Shown here piece by piece: positions 22,147 through 33,998 of a DNA stretch of 64,000 bases. The notes beneath the pieces are model-generated. The model had not been told where the DNA came from. It did not search any database and worked only from the letters and a program-made list of their open reading frames with translations. Position 1 is the first letter of the stretch, and each line of letters begins with the position of its first letter. The translations under genes were made by a program, and so were the position numbers. Source of the DNA: Tulasnella sp. 424 (lineage: Eukaryota; Basidiomycota; Agaricomycetes; Cantharellales; Tulasnellaceae); the NCBI GenBank assembly GCA_019633425.1, contig WSUB01000094.1, positions 101,711 through 165,710 of the forward strand, written 5' to 3'.

Positions 22147-23157
22147 TTAAAGCAAGCTCGGGTGTTCAGCTTGTAATGGAACATACGTCCATGCTTCGTA
22201 GAAATAGATGACCGAAAAGAGGAGGAAGAGCACGGCTCCACCCAGAGTCACTGGAAGAGTAAAGAGATTCGCTCAGGACGAGAGAGTGGAGAAGGAGTAC
22301 AGGAACTTACCGTGTTTCACGGAGATCTTCGTTGATAGCCAACGACCTCCGATCACCGCAACAGCGGTGCAGATCGAGTGGCCGGCCACAGTTCCCAAAG
22401 TGACGACATAAACATTCTTATAACTCGGAATCAGCGAAAGAAGCTAGCCAATAATGAAGTGCCCGAGACTCACGTGTGCTGCTGCCAGTGCGATGGTGGC
22501 TATTTGGCTTCGGTCACCCCATTCTCCGAGGAAGGTTAGGACAAAGGCCTGAACGAATACTGGACCAAGGAGCAGGCTAGCACAATTCCGCATCCCTTCC
22601 ACGGCACTCTCCATCGGTTTTACGGACCGCGGCGGTGATATCTGCCTACTGCTTGGTGGAGATGCAGGACGAGAAGGCGTTGAACGGGGTTTCGGCTTCG
22701 TGACGCCCGCCTCCATAGCCTCCAGTGGAATCGCCTGACCATCTCCCGTTCGTCCTCCAGTTCCGTCCACGTGGGCATCGGCCTCTTCGAGCTCTTCCTC
22801 CACCTCTTTGATCTCCTCCTGTATCTTTTCGTTTCCAGCCTTCATCTCTCGACCCTCCATCAGCATTTTTGAGCCGAACACGAGGAAGAGGACTGCTGCA
22901 GCGAACTGGGTCCATTGTTTCGGGATGAGTGTTGGGAGGAGATGCCCAACCGCCGCGGAAAGGATTGACATCACGACCAGTGACCCAAAGGCACCTGCGA
23001 AAACGATGAGGCGATCGTGACGCATCGCGAGGATGGCAGCTATAAGGAAGGTTTTATCTCCTACTTCGGAGACAATAATCATGAGGAAAGACTGTCCCAG
23101 AGCACGGAACTCGCTTTCTGGGACTAGTGGGTCCTGTCCAGCTACGGGTGAAGGCAT
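22147..23157 (-). CDS. GDT1: GDT1/UPF0016 (TMEM165-type) Golgi Ca2+/Mn2+ transporter
   Basis: Starts MPSPVAGQDPLVPESEF. An in-frame upstream ATG at 23277 would add 40 residues, but the shorter start is better placed before the first helix. Two copies of the family signature E-x-G-D-(K/R)-(T/S) are visible, EVGDKTFLIAAIL and EWGDRSQIATIAL, each in a membrane helix of the two inverted repeats. An acidic coiled segment (EEIKEVEEELEEADAH) and a Ser/Pro-rich linker separate the halves. Later exons supply the helices VYVVTLGTVAGHSICTAVAV and VTLGGAVLFLLFSVIYFYEA, and the end is HPSLL-TAA. The family supplies manganese to Golgi glycosyltransferases and exports calcium from the cytosol. Confidence 0.93.
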
Positions 23158-25348
23158 GATGGGCGACGCGGACAGCTTGCCAAGTGTAAAAGTTAGGTTC
23201 TGGACGACGCGGAGAAAACTCCAACCGTGAGAGTTAACGCGCCACGTCCGCAGCTCCGCCCCATTTGAAACAACCAACCTCGAAAAACGACCATTAGAGG
23301 CTTAGTGTTATCTATTCTATGTAATTCGCTTATTAAATATTTCTTCACAGAACCCTCAGTCGGTTGCTCGGCGTGCTCGGAAGCGTCCGGTCTCTCCACT
23401 GATTTCATTGGTGGGGCCGAAGCTCCAATTCGGGTAGCTCATGCGGTTAACCTCGCATAAAATGGAGGTTTTCCCATCAATAATTGGGTGCATCGCTGTT
23501 AGTAGAGTAGATCGAGAATTGTCCGATCATTATTTTCGGGTCTTTGATTGATTTGATGGCCTTCAACCAGGCGAAAATAAGCGAGGACCCCAAACGGAAC
23601 TACCCAAACTAGCCATTGAACTCACGTGAGACTCCACTCTAGCGCCATATAAGCCATCCTTCGCGAGTTGCACTATCACAGACTTTCTGGTGTGCGAAGG
23701 AGGACCTTTTGTAGCGGCATGGGGATCGACCTGTGCAACACTAATCCCACGTGTGGATGTCCGATATGGTGTTGCTTCCATTGGTGATTAGGATGAGACC
23801 AACCGCTCCCGTTTCAGTGACTCCACGATTTTTCTTTGGTGGCCTTCGGGCCAGCGCAAGCCAATCTGATAGTTAACCGAGTGTATCAGGGTATCTCGGG
23901 GCCTACCGTTTGCCGCCGGGCGATCTTACGGCAGAGCGTGTTGCCCTAAGGCGAGGGCTGTTACACGCTTCTCGGTGGCCTCGACTTTAGATCGCATGAG
24001 ACAAATCACAGGGAGTCCTTGCGTATGATGTGAGGTGGAACGCTCCCAAGCCCCAGCTGAACAAATCCCTTCAGGTGCATCTTGATCGAAGGCTGTTAAA
24101 ACTTGACGATTCTCACACTAAAATTCCTTAATAGTGAAGAGCCTAAAATCATCTGGCATCAGCTTGCGCCTGAATCTCGTGTCGGTCATGTGGAACTCAT
24201 GAGCTACCGGAGTCTGCTTCCGTGTTTTTCAGAACGTCCCACTCGGCTTCGCCTACTTCGTCGTCGAGTAATCTCCTTCGAGAAGATTGACAAAAAGACC
24301 CCAATGGAACACCAAGCTTCTTAATGCACCATTCCTTGATAAACTCTCCCTTGTATTGCAGTTAACCAGAATCCCCTTGCAATTCCTATGTTAGCCAGGA
24401 TTTTGACCTATCGTCCCACCTTGCGGACTCGCGCCGATCAGTTCGGCGCGCAGCACCTCTCAGAGTATACACAAACGCCAACCCCATACTAACCGGTTCC
24501 AAAGTTCAGAAAAAATTACCACAAGCCTGATGGCCCAAAAGAGGCATTGAAACGAATCGTCCCGTACCACTCGAAAGGGCAGCAGATCTCGCAAGTTTAC
24601 CTCTGACTTGGGCCGGAGTTTCTGGAGGTAGTAACAAACTGCGCGTAAACACTCACAAAAATCCTCTTTATTCCAACGTGAGATAAGGTGATCCGGAAGG
24701 ATCCCGGCTAGGTCCGTTTCCAGGGGTTTTTGCTTATCCCCTTGGAAGCGCTCATGCGATTCCTTAGCGAGATAGTTGACCCTGGAGTGGCAGAGACATG
24801 CGAGAACCTTCTCTCCGAGAGGTTAGTTTGAGAGCCGCTCTGCGGCAATTTTCAAACTGCGTCTTCGTTCACCTTACTTGAGAAACGACCATGCGGAACC
24901 ACACGTCACTCGGTATGTAAACAACGGATGGCTTGCGAGGTCCATGCGATTGGTAAATGTGCGACGCACTATTTGGCTTGGCTCATTCATGCGCTCGGCC
25001 TATCCTTCTGTAGCTAACCCGTCGACCGCAAGTGCTTCACATGCCCGGAAAGTTCGGCAGAGAAGCAGGGGACGAGAGACTTCTCTCTAGGCTAAGTTTG
25101 TTCCGATCTGGAGTTCGGAGCGGTGTAAGTCCTCTCCCCGTGAAGTTTTGCTCTTTACTTCTCCGTGCACATCATACAGCTGCTGGCCCCAGGGTGGCTT
25201 GTCAAGAGGTGCAAAAGCAGAGAAGCACCTCGAGGAACAAGTATTTGTCTAGAATCCCGGCATCTCCCACCTTCCTTTCCTCAAGAAAAAGCGTAACCAC
25301 TCTGAGTATATGAACCACATTACTTGATTGTGACGACAAGTTCTAACC
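23158..25348. other. Intergenic region (about 2.2 kb)
   Basis: Contains the promoters of GDT1 and of the C2H2 gene. Between them I find only short frames without known motifs and no tRNA that folds convincingly. Confidence 0.5.
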
Positions 25349-27044
25349 ATGGATCGCAATCAACACCCCCCTTCTACTCAAGGTACAAACCCTAGTCACT
25401 CCCGAACTCGTGATTCACCCGAAGGAACCTTCCGAAACGAGTCCATTCCGAGCGCTTCTCCTGGTATTGTCGATCATCCGGAGCTCGGCCAAGATCGGCA
25501 GCCATACGACGTGGCCGAAGCATCAACAAATACTGCGCTCGGGGCGTTGTGCTTAGATAACCCCATGCCATCGGGACATGGGCCATATCCTCACTTATAC
25601 CGGGGCACAGTGACTTCTGACGTGGAACGGGAAGCGGAGCAGGACTTTTCAGCTCCCGTTGGCGGAGGAGGCTCGGGACCCGCTGGGGTGGGCGCTCAGG
25701 TTCAGCACCGGCGAAGGGTCAAGCAACCCCTTGGTTGTCCCGGATGTGACAAATTTTTTGAGAGGATGAGTGCTCTAAAACAGGTAAGGTACATTTCACC
25801 CTCAGATTTCAAGGGTAAATCTTAATTTTCCTACTCCAGCATCTTCTGACACACACCGGCGAAAAGCGTAAATAAACTTTCCTTGTCTGACGGATTATCC
25901 ACCTCTTACGCCCACCTACCGTTATCCTACCGTAGCGCATGCCTGCCCTGCTTGCAGTCGCAGATTTACCGTCAATTCAAATCGCAAGCGGCATCTTAGA
26001 ACATGCAAGGCCCTCAAACACGTTCAAGAAGGCGCGATCCTTGCGTCTCCGACCGAGGCACTAGCGACGGCCGAGTTCGATTACCGAAGTACGAGTGCTT
26101 TTGGAGGAAGCGACTGGGTTACATACAGGGACAGGTCTGGGTCCATGTCATCGGATGGAGAGGCATCCTCCCCTTGGTCCCCGCATTCTACGACGTTACC
26201 CTTGTCCGGAGGAAGTTCTCAACCACTCCGTAGTGTACCAACTATCTCAACCCATCGAGTGGCCAATAGTCTATCCGGGACACTCTCCCTTCCAAACACA
26301 TTCCAATCCTCCCCGACAGCCACTGAATCGTCGTCGCCAATCGGACGAATACTCCCCTCTCTCCATTCCCTCAACTTTGCACCCCACTCGCCTCATTCTC
26401 ACTCGCCAGTACGACCATCACACTACGTTGGGCCTCGACTGCAGCCAATGAGGACAACGTCTCTGCCAGCCTTGATAAGAGACCCGACAGGCAGGCACGA
26501 GTTTCGGCCGGGCTTCGAGCCGTCACCGTCCATACCACCTCTCAGCGAGTCATCCGGGGAGTCGAATTCACGAGCCAATTGGCCTCCAGCATTTCCATCT
26601 TCGCGATACGCTAGTCAGATGCCCGCTCAAGGCTTTTCGACGGTCTCCCCAGTTCCCATTGCCCAGGGTCAATTCAACGCCAGCCCCTCAGGTTTCCACC
26701 CCACTCACCTTCCTCCTAGAAGGCAGAGTATCCCTACTGGCAGCTCGGAATCCTCGTTTTCCGAATTCCCCGGTCGTCAGCCAACAATACCTGGTGCCGC
26801 TGAACCCCGGTGGCCTTCATATCGGGCTCCTGGAAGCCACCACCCAACGTCGCCACCAGACTACCCAACTCGTCCGTCCTCGTGGGGGGCACGCAGAGAT
26901 CTTCACGGCAGAGGGCTGCTACTGGCTCCCTCCTCTTTCTCAAACGAAGAAAGGCCGCCTTCGCTCGCTGGCCCCTCTTGGACCTCGGATGCGAGAAGAT
27001 CCAGCCCCAGGCAGTACGGCGAGTATAAGGAAGGCGACAACTAA
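25349..27044 (+). CDS. C2H2 zinc-finger transcription factor
   Basis: Three exons. Exon 1 (MDRNQHPPSTQGTNPSHSRT...) is disordered and ends in finger 1, LGCPGCDKFFERMSALKQ. The next exon gives HLLTHTGEK, completing C-x2-C-x12-H-x3-H. The third exon starts HACPACSRRFTVNSNRKR, followed by HLRTC, so finger 2 ends in His and Cys. The TGEKP-like linker is restored across the junction (GEK-P). The rest, about 350 residues, is Ser/Pro-rich with no other domain, as expected for a fungal activator or repressor. It is nuclear by inference and the target genes are unknown. The end is KEGDN-TAA. Confidence 0.88.
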
Positions 27045-27076
27045 GAGAATCGTGCATCCGGCCCTGTAGCTTCGTT

Positions 27077-27338
27077 CTTAGCGTATATTATTCCCGTGCG
27101 ATGCTAGCAAACGACGGGGAGAGGATTGCCATGATGCATGCCTTTTCCGTCGACTTGTCTAGCTTAGCGTAGATTATTCCCGTGCAGTGCTAGCAAACGA
27201 CGTGGAGAGGATTGCCGTGGTGCACTCCTTTTCCGTCGACTTGTCCAGCTTAGGGTAGATTGTTCCCGTGCGTTGCTAGCAAACGACGCGGAGAGGATTG
27301 TCATATGTGCGCGTTCCTTTTCCGTCGACTTGTCTAGC
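27077..27338. repeat. Three-copy tandem repeat, unit about 86 bp
   Basis: Copies start at about 27077, 27163 and 27249 (periods 86 and 86; the last is about 89 bp). Each contains attattcccgtgc or a close variant, then gctagcaaacgacg, gagaggattg and ccttttccgtcgacttgt. It lies just after the C2H2 gene stop. Origin and role are unknown. Confidence 0.9.
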
Positions 27339-28657
27339 ACCGGGAAATCTAGAGTGAGTACTCTCTATCCTCCTTAGCTTATTATTTTTAGCACCAGTTC
27401 GCATTCCGGATTCAAGGAATCTGGGGCACCTGCCAGTGGTTTGCGGAAGTCCGAGTTGCCAATCGAGGGTTCGACGGAGATAACGGCATCGCGCGACAAG
27501 CCACATCCTCAAGGTCGATCGAATCTCACACAGAAGCTGCGGAAAGCCTACCGAGTGCCGACAACGAGTACATTGAACAAAGTCCCCCTCAGGGATGCAC
27601 GGCTTCGCTGAATCGCTGACTCTCAAATGCAGCGTGCTGGATAGAGACATTTGTCGGTCATGCTTTCTTTTAAGTTCAACTATATGAACTTAAAAGTCAC
27701 TCAGGTGCATGAATTACGCCTAGCGATTTACATTTGCACAAAACTGGAGTGAACGGGGATATTAAGCCGTGATGATCAGCTTCGGGTGGCGTGTCACTAG
27801 CACTGGAGCCGGGCCGTGCCGAGCGAGGACAAACAATCATCAAATTGGAACCGAACCCACCAAACCCCAAGCCTCTCATCCAGAACCTTAGAGCCAGGGC
27901 TGAGAAGAACGTGTAACTCTGCGAAGTTCAATCTATCACTTCGAAGTCTCGGGCAATCCAATGATTCTACGCTTAACCAGTTTCTCTGAATTTCGGCTGT
28001 CCGCAGACCCAGCCAGTCAAAGGACTCGCTATTAGGGGCGGGCCACCCAGCTAAGTAAGTGAGCTGGCTTGAGGTCTGCAGCAATGAAAACGGCAAGGAA
28101 ATAAAATCTAATGTTCGCTCTTGCCATACCGTTGGCATCCCATTGCCAGGGGAGGGGAACATTGAGCGCGCTCTAGCGTTTAACAGATCTAACACCTGTT
28201 AGTTTCAATAACTCCAGGTTTATGGACGGGATTTATGACCTTGTTAAGCCCTTGAGTCGTTGAACAGGTCATCGACACCGCCTAAGGCTCGATCGATGAT
28301 ATGTTACCATGGCGGAAACCCTCTCACCACCACGTTGCAAGAAAGCAACCTAGTGCACAGCTGAAAACCAGACCACCGAGCGCTCCCGAGAGTCACCCGC
28401 GTTAGTCGAGAATTGTTCCAAGCCATGATGTGGCTGTATCCATGGCCCGATTACAACGGAGACTAATCTATTGCTGCACAGCATGAGAATAAACCTAACC
28501 GTTTTGGTAATACAAGCTGCCCCTCTAGTTCTATTCTATCGCTATTATATCTTTACATTAACTTCGAAGTACTTGTGACTTCACTCCTATAAGGTTGACA
28601 ATGAGTTATAGGGTAGAGGGGTTTGAAAGACAAACTCCGCCCGTACTTTGATTAGAA
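27339..28657. other. Intergenic region
   Basis: No supported gene. The only structure I see is the inverted repeat at 27667-27696. Minus-strand frames at 27276-27650 and 27797-28195 lack known motifs. Confidence 0.5.
27667..27696. repeat. Perfect 12-bp inverted repeat (6-nt loop)
   Basis: cttttaagttca and tgaacttaaaag are exact reverse complements around actata. It could form a hairpin in either strand. It is A/T-rich without a U-run, so a terminator is not implied. Confidence 0.75.
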
Positions 28658-30180
28658 TCACTCCTTCACAACGTTGGCGCAGGTTCCTTCGTGCGCGAGG
28701 GAAGTGAGGTTTCCTAGGGTGGTAGAGGCAATACCAGCCAGTGCCTGAGAAAGGAACAAATTAGCACCCGTCTATATATGCGGATGTATTGTGCGAACCT
28801 CGGTGGTCAAGAACGCTTGATGACCGGAGATGAAAACATTGTTGAAGGAGATCAACCTTGCAAGCACGTCATCCTGCATAACCTTCTCACTGCCATCCTC
28901 GAAGAAAACTTCCGATTCTTTCTCGTAGACATCCATGCCAACCGCCTTGATTTTACCTTCCTTCAACCCCTTGATGAGCGCCTTCGTATCGATAAGGGCA
29001 CCGCGAGAAGTGTTGACGAGAACGACGCCTTGCTTCATTTGACCAATGCGTGCTTCGTTGATGAGATATTTGTTCTCCGGCGTCAGCGGGCAGTGCAACG
29101 AGATGATGTCCGACTGCGCTAGAAGTTCGTCAAGGCCCACATAACTGATGCCAAATTCCGCTGCCTTCGCCTCGTTAGGATAGGGGTCATACGCCACCAC
29201 CTTGGCGCCGAAGCCACAGGATAAGATTTTCCCCGTCAATAACCCAATTTTCTGGAAATGATCCATGTCAGCTGCGGGCGCTGTTGAAGCGGATCATTCC
29301 GTGCTGCACTTACCCCAGTTCCAATTAGACCGACTGTGCTTTGCTTCACATTGAAGCCAAGGAGGCCATCAAGAAGGAAGTTGCCTTCACGAACACGGTT
29401 GTAAGCCTTGTGGCTGGTGCAAGCAAGTTCAATATTTCAGTACATCTCGCAGGGGACAAATGAGAGGCGTGTGCTGTCTACTTACTATTTGCGAATGACG
29501 GTGAGGATCATGCCGACAGCGAACTATCAAGATCGATTGAATTTAGTATACTCTCCTTTTAGGTTGAATCTGGGATAGCATGCTTACCTCAGCAACTAAA
29601 GGGAGATAGGCGTTAGCTAATAGTTCATTAGAGAAGGCAGGAGCAACACACCAGCGTCTGGAGAGTAGGCTGGAACTCGCACAACGGTGATTCCGAGTTC
29701 GGCGGCTTTCTTGAGATCAACCTAGATGTCCGGCGAATTAACCTTCCATGATATATACGGAAAATGAGGAATTTATTGCTTACGTTATTGAAGCCTGCAC
29801 ACTACCGGCAAGTTAAAACGTGTGAGCATAGGACGCCGAAACTTGATCGCTTGGCAGTGAGTGAACTGACTCTGAGCGCGATGAACTTGACCCCAACCCC
29901 CTTAAGTCCTTCTAGAACCTCCGCATCCGCGTTATCGTTGACAAAGATGCAGACAGCTTCGTGATCTTTCGCGAGAGCAACGGTCTTGGCAGACAGCCTG
30001 GGTTCTAGATAAGTGAATTCAATCTTGACATCGCCTTGAGCAGCGGCGACTTCGGCATTGAAAGAGTCAATATCGTACTATCAAACACGGCACCCGCTTA
30101 GCTCAATCTGATTCTGAATCTCATCGAATAGGGGTACTTACGTGCTTGCTGCTGTAAAATGCAACGCGTAGAGTAGTCAT
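28658..30180 (-). CDS. D-lactate dehydrogenase (D-2-hydroxyacid dehydrogenase family)
   Basis: Reduces pyruvate to D-lactate with NADH, or the reverse. The start [13 protein letters not shown] is followed by several short exons: LRCAGFNNVDLKKA, then [15 protein letters not shown]. The Rossmann motif is GLIGTGKIG. Catalytic residues of the family are visible: Arg in [10 protein letters not shown], the acidic residue in [10 protein letters not shown] and His in ISGHQAFLT. The sequence [13 protein letters not shown] and the QAFLT ending resemble bacterial LdhA-type enzymes rather than fungal glyoxylate reductases. It ends [12 protein letters not shown] and is probably cytosolic. It is divergent from VPS35 with 266 bp between the starts. 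The substrate is inferred from family resemblance. Confidence 0.9.
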
Positions 30181-30446
30181 TGTCAGAGTCGAGAAGTGAT
30201 GAATGGTATCGATGGGGACTCTTCCTGCTTCAGCGAGAGGCGCTCTCTTATACGGCTCTACGGCAGTGCCTCCCCGGATGACAGGCGAGTTGAGGAACGC
30301 GATCTGGCGTGATACGGGATCCTACGAATGCGGGGACGGGGCGGATTATCCGCACTATCGACTCCAAAACCCCAACCCTGGGAAAGCGGCCGCAAGGGAG
30401 TTCAAGCTGGAATCTACCGCAGCTCTGCCCGCAGGTTAATATTTCA

Positions 30447-33400
30447 ATGGCATCCGTCCCACCACCGCCTGTCGATGATGCCAGGATTCTCGCAGATGCA
30501 CTCAATGTCGTCAAGGTTCAGCTGGTCGCTATGCGGAGGCACTTGGTGTGTTCATAAGATCGGCATTCGTCATCCCCCTGGACGAGAGGCACTTACGCAC
30601 CACTGGGTTTCGCTAGGAAGCCGACCAGCTGATGGATGCTCTGAAAGCAGCGAGTACTATGCTGGCAGAGCTACGGACATCCTCTCTGTCGCCGAAACAG
30701 TATTACGAGCTTTGTGGGTTCAATCTCTGCCAACAACTAAAAGAGTACCCGATTAACCTTGACTTCCGTCAGACATGGCCGTTTTCGATGCCCTCCGCCA
30801 CATTTCAAACTATCTGTACGATGCCCACACCACCGGAAAGCATCATTTAGCGGATCTCTACGAACTGGTGCAATATGCTGGCAATATCGTCCCCCGACTG
30901 TACCTGATGATCACCGTTGGCTCGGTCTACATGAGTATACCGGATGCTCCAGTAAAGGAGATCATGAAAGATATGATGGAGATGTCGCGAGGAGTGCAGC
31001 ATCCAACCCGGGGCCTTTTCCTTCGACATTATCTCTCTGGCCAAACCCGAGACCACCTACCGGTCGGAGATGACCCAGGGTAAACGCCAAACGCCACTAG
31101 ATTGTTGGATAGCTCTGACCCGATCCCTTGCTAGACCCGTAGGGAATCTTCAGGACTCCATCGGTTTCGTCCTCACCAATTTTATTGAAATGAACAAGTT
31201 ATGGGTGAGACTACAACATCAAGGCCATTCGCGGGATAGGGAGAAGCGCGAAATGGAGCGTCGGGAGCTCCGCATTCTCGTTGGCACCAACCTAGTTCGG
31301 CTAAGTCAGTTGGATGGTGTCGACCTGGATATGTACTCCCGCCACATCCTCCCGAGCATACTGGAGCAAGTTGTGAACTGCAAGGACGTCATCGCCCAAG
31401 AATATCTGATGGAGGTCGTGATCCAGGCAAGTGAATACATTGCCCGCCTCTATCGCCTTGCTGAACTCCTGTCCATCAGGTTTTCACAGATGATTTCCAT
31501 CTTCATACTCTTGGACCTTTCCTCTCCGCAACTGCCCAGCTTCATCCCAAGGTCAACATCAAGGGCATCGTAATAGCTTTGATTGACCGGCTGGCCTCAT
31601 ACGCAGCTCGCGAGGCAGAGAACGAGGACCCAGAGGAGACGAAGCGACAGGAGGAAGCGGCTGCACGCCGCCTGGCTGAACGCGTTCGCCTTCAGAAACA
31701 AAGGATCAAGTCCTGGCACGCAGAGAACGGTCCCACGTCTCCCACCCACAGCTCGACTGGCGACGATTGGGGAATTTCTTCAACAACGAGCGGAACGGAA
31801 TCAACACTTGCTACGCCAGCTGCGGAAAATGGCGTAAACGGGAAAGGCAAGGAGAAGGATGACCCCAATGCACCCGTCAAGAAGTTCCGCGGGATACCTG
31901 AGAATGTCAAGCTATTTGAAGTGTTTTGGCATCAAGTCGTGGAGCTGATCAAGGTGCGTCTCGCTAGGTCTCGCTTGATCCGAATCTCACTATCGTAACA
32001 TAGGCAAGGCCAGACTTGTCAATACAAGATATGACCGCCCTTCTGGTATCTCTCGTCAACTTGTCTCTCAGTTGTTACCCAGACCGCTTGGAATACGTGG
32101 ACCAAGTTTTAGGTTTTGCTAAAGACAAGATTGCTGAGTTCGCGGACAAGTCGGTACATTCACTCATTAGGTCGATCACCGATACTGAAACTTGCTCTTT
32201 CAGGCCAGATATCCATCACCCACAAACTACCTCCAATCTCCTCTCCCTATTGCTCGCACCCATCAACTCATACCAGTCAGCGCTCACCCTTCTGGCTTTA
32301 CCCCGATACATTCCGCTCCTTCAGGTACAATCATTCCCAACCCGGCGGGCCATTGCACAAGCCATTGTTGGTAGCATCATCAAGAACGAAACAGCTCTTG
32401 AATCCCCAGAGGATGTTGCTGGAATATTTGAGCTGGCCCTTGTACTCATAAAAGACCAAGGCGATGTGGGACCATCAGTGCGAGCACCAAGCGCAGTGAG
32501 CGCGGGAAGGGGGAGTTTGGGGCCTGGTGCCAGGGCGTCAAGTTTTGTCGGAGGCTTGGATGGCGAGGATGTAGCCGAGGAGCAGAGCTGGGTCGCTCGT
32601 ATCGTGCACCTTTTCAAGGCCGATACCTTGGATGTGCAATTCGAGGTAGGCTGACTACCCAGTTAATTGGTGTTCGATTCACCCTAATCGTCACACTGCA
32701 GCTTCTACAAACTGCACGGAGGTATTTCGAGGAGGGTGGAGATAGGATGCGTTACACGTTCCCTCCTTTAATCACGTCGGCTATCAAACTTGCGCGACGC
32801 TATCGTGGGCGGGAGCACTTGGTATGCCGGGTTACTCTAACCATTAGGTCCATCTGCTGAACTCTTATACTCATTTAGGAGGTCGACTGGTCACAGAAGC
32901 TCTCTTCGTTATTCAAGTTTATCCACCAGACCATCTCGGTCCTCGTTACCAAGGCAGATGCGTCGTCGGAAATATGCTTGAGGCTCTTCCTCCTCGCAGC
33001 TCAAGTCTGTGGCGACAGTGGTGCAGAGTTCGAGGAACTTACGTACGAGTTCTACGTGCAAGCGTTCTCGGTATACGAAGAGTCAATTCCAGACTCAAGA
33101 GGGCAGCTGCACGCTATCACAACCATTATCGGCACACTACAAAACGCGAGGGTGTTTGGCGTTGACAATTATGACACGCTCATTACGAAGGCCGCTCTGC
33201 ACAGCGCGAAACTTCTGAAGAAGCCTCACCAAGCTATTGCCGTTTTGTCGGCCAGTCATCTCTGGTGGCAAAATGACTTCCCGGAAGTAGAAGCGGAGAC
33301 TGAGAAGGAGGGAAGGAAGGTTGGTATCCGGTGGCTCGCTCTTAGTTAGAAGATAGCTAACGTTTTCACTCTAGCCGCTTCGGGATGGCCAACGTGTCCT

Positions 33401-33845
33401 CGAATGCCTACAAAAATCGCTCCGAATAGCCAGTTCGAGCATCGAGAATATCGTCACCGTGCAGCTCTACTGCGATGCTCTGGACCATTATGTGTACTAC
33501 TACGAACGACAAGTAAAGGAGGTAAGTCGGCTCAGCTTTGAATGCGTGAGCTTAGGTTAATTCTGAGCCAATTAGGTGACTGCCAAATACGTCAATTCGC
33601 TCGTTGAGCTGATCACTGCCAACATCGACTCAATATCTCCGTCCGATATGTATTCTACCGCTCGGGCGCCTCCTGGCTTGGTGGAGGGTACCCACACTCC
33701 GGATATGATTAACCGCCATTTCAAGAATACCCTCATTCACATCCGAAACCGGAAGGAGTCAGCTGCTGATGGCGGTGAAGGAGCAGTGGATTGGGATGCT
33801 ATTGATATCGTTGGAGCATTACTAAAGATGGGTCTTACTCGATAA
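30447..33845 (+). CDS. VPS35: Vps35, retromer core subunit
   Basis: The alpha-solenoid scaffold of retromer, which recycles receptors from endosomes. It starts [20 protein letters not shown]. Splicing gives [21 protein letters not shown], the conserved Vps35 N-terminus. [13 protein letters not shown] contains the PRLYLM motif that binds Vps26. Later conserved parts are [50 protein letters not shown] and, near the end, HLWWQNDF. A charged, low-complexity insert (about 31690-31870) loops out of the solenoid, as in other fungi. About ten introns. It ends [13 protein letters not shown]. It converges on VPS27 with 153 bp between the stops. Confidence 0.96.
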
Positions 33846-33998
33846 ATTCGATTTTTCTGTCGAGGGTTGTCAAATGTGGTTTGATTATTCGCTGTATCAT
33901 TGATTGCTATCCTGACTACATATCTGGGCAAGCGCAAGTGTGGAATAACTTGAAACCAACGAACTCGGATAAATGCTACATGGCGTTCTGCACAACTA

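Noticed and set aside
27797..28195. 132-codon minus-strand frame
   Set aside because: No recognised motif; flanked by stops in all joinable frames I tried.
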